From: Rhipicephalus microplus
Taxonomy: Eukaryota > Arthropoda > Arachnida > Ixodida > Ixodidae
Assembly (NCBI RefSeq): GCF_043290135.1
Contig: NW_027464589.1
Span: forward strand, 6,391,001 to 6,455,000
Direction: 5' to 3'
DNA length: 64,000 nt
The position numbers and the translations under genes were made by a program. Positions 57,943 to 64,000 of this stretch are shown here, piece after piece; within the stretch, counting starts at the first letter, position 1; each line of letters starts with the position of its first letter. Below the pieces are notes generated by a model. The model searched no databases and was not told the origin of the DNA. It worked only from the letters and a program-made list of their open reading frames with translations.

Positions 57943-58469
57943 AGTTTCGGCGTGTGTTGGAGCAACTTGTTGTGGTGCCTCCCTGTTTGCGTCGCGAGGT
58001 GACGGAGCACCCGGTGTGGCGCTCTCCATTGTAGGCCTAGTCTCTTCTAACGCAGTGTCTGTGACCTTCTGGTCGTCTTGCGTGAAACTACCAAAATCTA
58101 CGCTGTTTGAAACTCCGAACAGTGCCCCCGCATCAGCAATAGGATTGACACTCTGCGATGCGACATTTAACATCATGGACAAATCTTGGAATTCTGACAT
58201 GCCTGTTGTCCTACGTTTGCGTCCACAAAACTAGCCACGTTGCCAAATTCACATTGTTGGGCGTCAAGTGTAGGTCCAATGTTCAAGCGGCACACAGTGG
58301 TACCGTACATGATTAACGTCCCCTTTCTGTAGCTCAAGTCATCGCAGCAACACAGGTGCCTGACGAGGGTTTGTTCTTTTGTTGAGGGAAGACGAACCCG
58401 TTCCATGATCTTTGAAAGAGGAATAGTATACGCCGGCCCTGGGGTGCCTCATCCCTTCGCAAGAGGCTT

Positions 58470-58850
58470 CATTGACTTGTTTCTCAAAGGAACAGGATTC
58501 ATGGGTGCACGTGCTTCGTCACAACGATAATCATATTTGTGTCATATAATGCATCACTACGTGTTATGCTCATAGCGTGCTCACAGCCGTTTTGCTAGCT
58601 CCACATATACCAAATTTGGTATCACGTAATGTTAATAAACAACAAAGGTAAGTGACACGTCAAAACATGATAATCATAATATGCGTGTGATATAAAACAT
58701 GACTACATGCTACGCTCAATAGTGTGCTCACGGCAGTTTCGCTAGCACCGCATTTACCAAATTTGGTATCACGTGACGTGAATAGACGACGAAGACGACA
58801 TGTCCAACCGTGATAATCATGACATGAGGTCTTGTACAGCATAATTTACG
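58470..58850. repeat. tandem array, about 2.5 units of 146 bp
   Basis: The block ccaaatttggtatcacgt starts at 58611 and again at 58757, a step of 146 bp. Each unit also has ataatcat, catgactac and a gctagc-containing end. The units are diverged. It looks like a small satellite or a row of short mobile elements. Confidence 0.75.
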
Positions 58851-59630
58851 TCCGCCTCGTAATGTCGTGCTGATTTCAAAGTGACATATCAACCTTCCTC
58901 AATTGTGCTTCGCATATCATCGATTCCCACTGATCTGCCTTTTTTTTTTCATCCTAGTGGACTAACCAATAAGCAGTATGCGCATACATGGGGTTTTATA
59001 AGAGGGTAAACGGTAGTCGCAAAAGGCCTCGTTGTAACCATTTTTCCACAATAAGAAGTTACAATATAAGTGGCCTACACTATATTTTGTGCTGAACAAG
59101 CATGTGTACTCTACGTAGCTTTGGCAGTGTTGCAAGGTAGTTTGAGATGGAACATACAATATTAACCTGATCACTGTGTTTAAGTCTGGGCGCCGATACT
59201 TTATTGTGGACTCGGTGAAAAACTTGTTGGGTGGCATTCCGAGCCATACCAAGTGCTCCAACTTCTCAAATGCGATTAAAAAAAAAAATGATTCTTTACT
59301 TTGTTGCCTAAGAGAATGAAGTTTTTACTGTTAACATATCCGTTTATGCTGATTTTAAATATGTAACCAGTGTTATAGTAAGTTCTATCGTTTGTGTTTT
59401 GTTCCATAACAATGTGTAAAATATTGCTCTTTTTTGACAGACATTTCCTGCCACTAAACTTGTGTAATTATGAACCATTATTGGCTCGTATTGCTCTGCA
59501 TTATCTGTAAAATGTAAATAGCAATAAAAAGTGTGAATAATCAATTTAATCTAATAGGGAAAATTTTAATGTAAGAAGCTCTGCATGCTCAGCTCACTCT
59601 AATTGCTTCCTTAAAGGTAATATTTATAAT
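58851..59630. other. stretch without recognisable genes
   Basis: About 0.8 kb of AT-rich DNA with short frames only. Confidence 0.5.
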
Positions 59631-59951
59631 AAACATGATTTATGAAAAATAATTGCACTCTTCACATAGTAGGAAAGATTTGGCAAAAATTTCATCTAGA
59701 TCTGGTCATCAGAAGTAAACTCAAGATGTTGCCCAAAAGTATACTTTGAAAAAAAAAAAAAAAAGAATTTTAGACGTAGAAATGTGTACAGTGATGTGCT
59801 TTTACCGCACATCACCGCAACACATTTTGAGTGCCACATCTTGATTGAACATCATGTTTTTGGTACTTCTGATGGCTAGATCTAGATTAATTTTTGCCAT
59901 ATTTTTCTTAATATGAGTAGAGTGCGATTAGTTTTCATAAATCATGTTCTA
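59631..59951. mobile_element. fold-back MITE with long inverted repeats
   Basis: The left arm starts aacatgatttatgaaaa at 59632. The right arm, read on the other strand from 59950, starts agaacatgatttatgaaaa. The arms match over about 110 bp with scattered changes (tggcaaaaatt, atctagatct, catcagaagta). The centre has a run of A (about 59748-59763) and a small perfect hairpin, gtgatgtgc / gcacatcac (about 59793-59817). Non-coding. Confidence 0.8.
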
Positions 59952-60328
59952 TAGGTCGGCGAGTTGGTTTGGCGGCGAATGAATGTGTTTTGTGAGGGCT
60001 CTGGATTTACTGTGCAGATAAGTGTTTTTGCATTCTTCGAGCTTGCTTTTATTAATTATTACGGCAGCAGTGTAAAACTTTATAGCACTCATTACATTGT
60101 ATGGCTGTCGGGGGGGTCAGTCACCTGATATTTTTCTTGTTTGCGTGTGTGTTTTTTTTCTCCTGCCACCAGGTAATGGGGGTGCAAGTACACTGACTTT
60201 GTAAGCTTTTGCAGTAGAGCTTAGACCTTTTTTGCTTAGGGCAGTGTTCATTGTACACAGTGTCTTGTAATTATTGAGTGAAAAAATTCAGCTACACGTG
60301 GACAGTGGTGAATTGGTGTCAAAAAGAC

Positions 60329-60800
60329 ATGGTTAAAAAGACTGTAAATGTTCAGGATGTGGGGTGGGATTGAAAATGGAGGCAAGTGCGGATGTCAATG
60401 CAGAAGAGGTCAATGCCAAGCGTAGACAATGTGAGGTCAAGGAAGAAATGTGAAAATGATGGTTCCTCAGAGTGAACTGATGATGAGAATCGACGGGCTG
60501 GAAACTGCTTGGCGACATAGCGAAAAAAAAAAAAAACGAGGGCTATGGGTGAAAGGCTTCGAACAGACGAGGAGACATCAGCGAAGATAAGCAAGATGAA
60601 CAAAGGATCAGCCGATGGCGAAAACGGTAGGGCACCTACATCCAGAACGGCGGAGAAGAAAGGGGAAACAGAATTGGAAAAAAATAGGTTCAATCGGTTC
60701 AGTGGTCACCCGACCCAGATTTCGCAAAGTAGTGGTGGGGGTGGGAGGGGACAAAGCAGCTGGCGTTACAAGCGCAAGTAATTACCAGGTGCGGGACACT
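60329..60800 (+). pseudogene. LINE-F ORF1 remnant, esterase domain deleted
   Basis: It starts M-V-K-K-T-V like LINE-D. A one-base loss then shifts the frame (C-S-G-C-G-V-G-L-K follows in the next frame), the second Cys pair is damaged (R-R-Q-C for C-R-Q-C), and a TGA follows. The coiled coil and the linker (V-V-V-G-V-G-G-D-K-A-A-G-V-T) are recognisable up to about 60790. In LINE-D the SGNH domain begins a few residues after this linker. Here the sequence jumps to the start of ORF2 (W-L-E-I-E-E-Q), so the whole esterase domain is gone. Confidence 0.8.
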
Positions 60801-60895
60801 CACGCATGGTGGAAGAAAAAAAAAGCACAATGGTTAGAGATTGAGGAGCAGTAAACAAGGAACAGATAGCTGTGTATGTGGTTACACATCTTTTG

Positions 60896-61700
60896 GCGTA
60901 CTCCGTTGGGCGTTTTCAAGCGCTCTGGGGGGCTCTGAAAAATGGCTGCATCTTCGGTTGGTAGAATTCGAGCACTCAGACTACCTTCAGCTGGTTCTTT
61001 CAGAGGGTTGGCCTCTGACTCAGAGCGCTCACAATCGCTCTGACATCGAAGTGAGAGCGAGGCACAATCTGACCGGGAGGACGGATCACGTGACACAAGT
61101 CGACCAATCACCCAGCTGCCGGCAGGTGAACCAGGTGAGGAGCGCGAGCGTGCATTTTGGAAGGGGCATGGCCGGGCGCGTAGTACTTTGTGCAAATGCG
61201 TTGTTAGTGGCGTTTTTGAGCGTGTGTGGGGTGAAATCACATCTACGAATCCATAAATGCACCATGTCGATTAACGAGACGGCTAGCGAAGACAGTGGAA
61301 ACGTCAATGCTGTCGTTACACCAGCTTGCACATAGCCCCATGCTTTGCCTTGAAGATAGCAGTTCGGACGAGCACAATCACCAGATTTATGTGCTGAGCT
61401 CAGAAGGCTTTCGCTACATCCAGACATGTCAAAGAGAACAAAAGAAAGAATATAAGAAAGGTCAAACATGTCAGAGATATCCACTGAACTGATCGGCACC
61501 ATTTGTTGGCGCGGCGCAGGCGCAGCACTGTTTACCCGGCGGCTTCCTGCGCTGGCTGCACGGAGGCGCTACAGGCGCGCTGCTCTGGGCTCGCTCTGAG
61601 GTTGCCGATGTATTCGTTTGATGCGCTGCCTCTCGCGCTCCGATTTTGAGCTGCCTCTGCATCTGGGGACTTTGAGCCAGAGGACCAGACCGGCCAACCG
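60896..61700. other. unidentified 0.8-kb insert in LINE-F ORF2
   Basis: ORF2 reads V-V-T-H up to about 60895 and D-L-E-E-Q-P-Q from about 61707. In LINE-D the same residues (E-T-H-L-K-D-M-E-Q) are adjacent. The insert is GC-richer, with no coding match. ttaca occurs at both edges (60887-60891 and 61709-61713) and may be a 5-bp target duplication. Confidence 0.55.
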
Positions 61701-62400
61701 ATTACGCCATTACAGACTTAGAAGAGCAACCACAGATTCTGAATTATACTTGAGAAGGATGCGACAGGAGAATACCAGAAAGAAAAGGTGGGGGTGTTGG
61801 AATGCTAATCCATAGCAAAGCCATATGAAACAAAGTGAAGCAAACATTTTTAAAGCACCTCTGGGTTTCGGGCACAGTAGGAAGAAAGAAAACCTGGCTA
61901 GGTGTAGCTTACTTGTGGACGGGGAATAACTGCAGGGAAAAGGATTTAGAGATAATGAACTGCATACGTACCGATATCAAAGAATTTGGTCATGGGGCCG
62001 AAATAATCCTTCTAGGGGACATGAATGCTCACATACAGGGCCTTGACGGATATTCAGACACCAATGGCAGGCTATTGCTAGATCTCTGCAAGCAACATAG
62101 TCTTGAGATAGTTAACGTGGGGCCTAAGTGTGAGGGGCTCATCACGTGGGAAGTTGGACACAAGCGATCGAGCATTGATTATTCCCTTATGACAGAGGGA
62201 ATCTATGGCAAACTTAGAGAGATGAGAATAGACGAGGAAGGCATTAACAGCTTGGATAGTGATCATAAATGCTTAGCAGTACGAATGGGATATAAGACTG
62301 AAAATCAGAACATAGGATCAAAGTTTTTGGAAGCTCGTATTTAAATGACACACAAATAACAAATATAGCCACAAGAATAGAGGACGAAGTAGAAAAACTA
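61700..62400 (+). pseudogene. LINE-F ORF2, endonuclease part
   Basis: The frames give R-K-G-G-G-V-G-M-L-I, V-A-Y-L-W-T-G, I-I-L-L-G-D-M-N-A-H-I, C-E-G-L-I-T-W-E-V, S-S-I-D-Y-S-L-M and L-D-S-D-H-K-C-L, the APE-type nuclease blocks in order. One long open piece covers 61835-62344. Stops lie near 61755-61830 and 62344. The catalytic D-x-N and S-D-H residues are kept. Confidence 0.85.
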
Positions 62401-62428
62401 CTGGGCAAAGACTGGGAGTATAGTGAGC

Positions 62429-62549
62429 TGTTACTCGTCAACACAAGAAAAAGGCACGAGATCGGCGACCAAGCACCATCATCTGGGTCCGCCTGCGTTC
62501 CTTTAGAGCTACCACCCGCTTGCTCAGTCCTTCAATAAGCCCCCTTTAA
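62429..62549 (+). repeat. Gypsy-3 5' LTR, candidate
   Basis: About 120 bp from TGTTACTCGTC to CCCCTTTAA, with AATAAG near 62535. It is followed by tttggtggatcgtgctggg, which resembles the Gypsy-2 primer site. The partner LTR would be beyond the window, so the left limit rests on the TG and on the end of LINE-F similarity. Confidence 0.55.
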
Positions 62550-62621
62550 ATTTGGTGGATCGTGCTGGGTAACTACATCACCTACACCCTCGAACTCCGA
62601 TCCCGCAACCTGCCGTCGACC

Positions 62622-63900
62622 ATGCAAGTTGACGCTGCCCAACGACAGCACCTCCCGCGGCCGCTACTTGCCCCGGCCCGGTTCACCAGCGAGACCCCCC
62701 GATCTTTTCGGGCGCCGAAGACCAGGACGTCGAGGACTGGCTGTCGTCCTATAAAAGAGTCAGAGGACCAAACAGGTGGGATGACGCTGCTAAGTTGAGC
62801 ACCGTCAACTTTTATTTGGCTAATGTGGCGAAACTGTGGTACACAAATCACGAATACGAGTTCGAAAACTGGGCCACTTTCAAGCAGGCAATATCCTCGG
62901 TTTTCAGTCGCCCTGCCGTGCGGAAGTTGCGCGCCGAACAATGCCTGCGCTCACAGGCACAAGAACCTGGTGAAACGTTTACCGCCTATATCGAAAACAT
63001 ACTCGATCTCTGCAGGCACGTCGATGCCGCAATGAGCGAAAGTGCCAAGATCCAGCACATTATGAAAGGTGTTGATGACGATGTATTTCAAATGCTCCTT
63101 GCGAAGTCTCCTGGCACGGTGTCTGGAGTGGTAACTCTGTGCCAGAACTACGACGACTTGCAACGGCAACGAGCTCTCACCCGTCGTCCATTTCAGCCTA
63201 ACCAACCACTCGCTGCACTGGACGTCCTACCTGACCACTCCCACCTTCTAGCACAAATGAAAGACTTTGTGCGTGAGGAGGTTGCGCGTCAGCTTTCCCT
63301 CCTGCCGTTTTGTCAGCGCCAAGAGCTCCCTTAGCAGCAGCAAGAGCAACCACCGACACCGTTAGCTCCCATGCTCCGACATGCACTTCAGGACCAGATT
63401 GCCGAGGCTATGCCAGTGCCCTTTCAGCAGCAAGTTGTCGCCGTGCCTCTTACTTATGCTGACGCAGTAAAGAGGCAGCAGCCACACCAGCCCTCGCCGT
63501 TCAATGGACTGCCGCATGTCACCGCTCCTACTCAGTCTTCCGTCGCATGGGCTCCTCCCCTCGCTACCACAGCCTCGACTCAGCCGTATGCCGCGTGGAC
63601 GGCGCCCCTCGCTGCAAATGCCTGGCGAACGCGCGATAACCGGCCGATCTGTTTTGCGTGCGGCGGCCCTGGCCATATCTCCCGATACTGCCGTCCTCAC
63701 GTGCCCGCCTACACAGACGTCTGACCACGAAGCAACTACATGGACCGACCCCCTTTTAGTTATGAAAGTTCGGATAGTCAGTCAAACACGTCTTCCCGTG
63801 ACTATCCGGCAACTTCGTCTCATCGCTCACCTTCACCCAATCGACGCTTCTTGTCACCCATGCGTCCACGACCAGCCCCTCAAAATGAGGAAAACTAGCC
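62622..63900 (+). pseudogene. Gypsy-3 gag, broken
   Basis: ATG at 62622 (M-Q-V-D-A-A-Q). A one-base shift in the C run near 62695 moves the frame to P-I-F-S-G-A-E-D. The capsid domain then reads V-E-D-W-L-S-S-Y-K, V-A-K-L-W-Y-T-N and E-T-F-T-A-Y-I-E-N. A TAG at 63332-63334 is followed by more gag in the same frame to the knuckle C-F-A-C-G-G-P-G-H-I-S-R-Y-C (about 63655-63692). A TGA (63722-63724) and a TAG (63897-63899) break the basic S-P-S-P-N-R-R tail. Gypsy-2 aligns throughout. Confidence 0.9.
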
Positions 63901-64000
63901 GTCGCAGTTCAAGGGGCAAGAACTGCACTATCGAAATGTTCAAGTCCTCGCACCTTGCCGTCAAATATCATCGAAGTTTTTGTAAACGGCGCCCATGCAT

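Larger units (their letters stand above)
56370..58200 (-). pseudogene. Gypsy-4 gag-protease remnant
   Basis: On the minus strand the N-terminal piece (57904-58200, M-S-E-F-Q-D-L-S-M-M-L) is cut by a 147-bp insertion. Gag capsid codons resume around 57660 (Y-T-G-Y-H-D-C-N-S-A-N-E-Y-L-D) with two stops. An open frame of 352 codons (56370-57428) then covers the rest of the capsid (L-C-T-Q-H-P-D-E-S-L; D-I-L-A-A-R-A-Y-R-P). The zinc-knuckle region is scrambled by frame changes. The frame ends in protease with an intact-looking D-T-G-T-S-A-S-L-F (D-T-G at 56631-56639). RT and LTRs are absent. It is a different family from Gypsy-1, -2 and -3. Confidence 0.75.
59980..62428 (+). mobile_element. LINE-F, family member with ORF1 deletion, cut by Gypsy-3
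   Basis: The 5' UTR (about 59980-60325) matches LINE-D. Then come a shortened ORF1 (60329-60800), the first ORF2 codons (60817-60895), an unrelated stretch (60896-61700) and the endonuclease (61700-62428). The copy ends where the Gypsy-3 LTR starts, and its RT and 3' end are outside or lost. Its endonuclease is more diverged from A, C and D than those are from each other. Confidence 0.82.
62429..64000 (+). mobile_element. Gypsy-3, 5' part of an LTR retrotransposon
   Basis: LTR, primer site and gag, running off the window at the start of protease (I-I-E-V-F-V-N-G at 63968-63993, matching V-I-D-V-F-V-E-N of Gypsy-2). It is inserted in or next to LINE-F. It is a close relative of Gypsy-2 in gag, knuckle and primer site. 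Confidence 0.85.

Overview
The window looks like hard-tick (ixodid, probably metastriate) nuclear DNA that is mostly transposable elements. The evidence is one recognisable host exon, the last coding exon of BTAF1/Mot1 at 40767-41031 (minus), a tRNA-derived SINE of the Ruka type known from ixodid ticks, and many decayed LTR, non-LTR and DNA transposons. There are no operons, no bacterial-type genes, no CRISPR and no free-standing tRNA or rRNA gene. Almost every long reading frame is a transposon protein, and nearly all are broken by stops or frameshifts.

Region by region. 1-173: end of a pogo/Tigger-like transposase. 174-18240: one non-LTR element on the minus strand ('LINE-A'), split in three by two gypsy-type LTR elements on the plus strand: Gypsy-1 (3183-11150, target duplication ATAT) and Gypsy-2 (11434-16571, target duplication ATAC). 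Gypsy-1 is itself split by a second kind of LINE ('LINE-B', about 6721-9380, minus), which carries a SINE (7971-8210) with a perfect 16-bp target duplication. This is a four-level nest. 18420-27925: a sister of LINE-A ('LINE-C', minus), split by a lone LTR (19301-20209) and by an LTR element with 1.16-kb LTRs, a SCAN-like gag and no reverse transcriptase (20210-25312, target duplication TCACA). About 27950-32850: the longest copy of the same LINE family ('LINE-D', plus), lying head-to-head with LINE-C.

32943-47180 is mostly unique non-coding sequence around the BTAF1 exon, with three TA-flanked DNA transposons (39546-40396, 41112-43080, 43155-44542) and a scrap of gypsy integrase. About 47180-52430 is an I-type LINE on the minus strand (gag-like ORF1, then endonuclease, RT and RNase H). 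52430-64000 holds decayed gypsy gag/protease pieces, a 146-bp tandem repeat and an inserted copy of it, a palindromic MITE (59631-59951), another LINE family member (about 59980-62428) that has lost its esterase domain, and the 5' part of a third gypsy element (62429 to the window end).

How the parts work together: the LINE family A/C/D/F codes for a two-protein system. ORF1 has a Cys-rich finger, a coiled coil and an SGNH-esterase-like domain; ORF2 has an APE endonuclease, RT and a C-terminal zinc finger. The elements end in (ATCC)n. All three ORF1 copies seen here have lost the esterase in different ways. The gypsy elements follow gag, protease, RT, RNase H, integrase order. No copy of any element appears intact.
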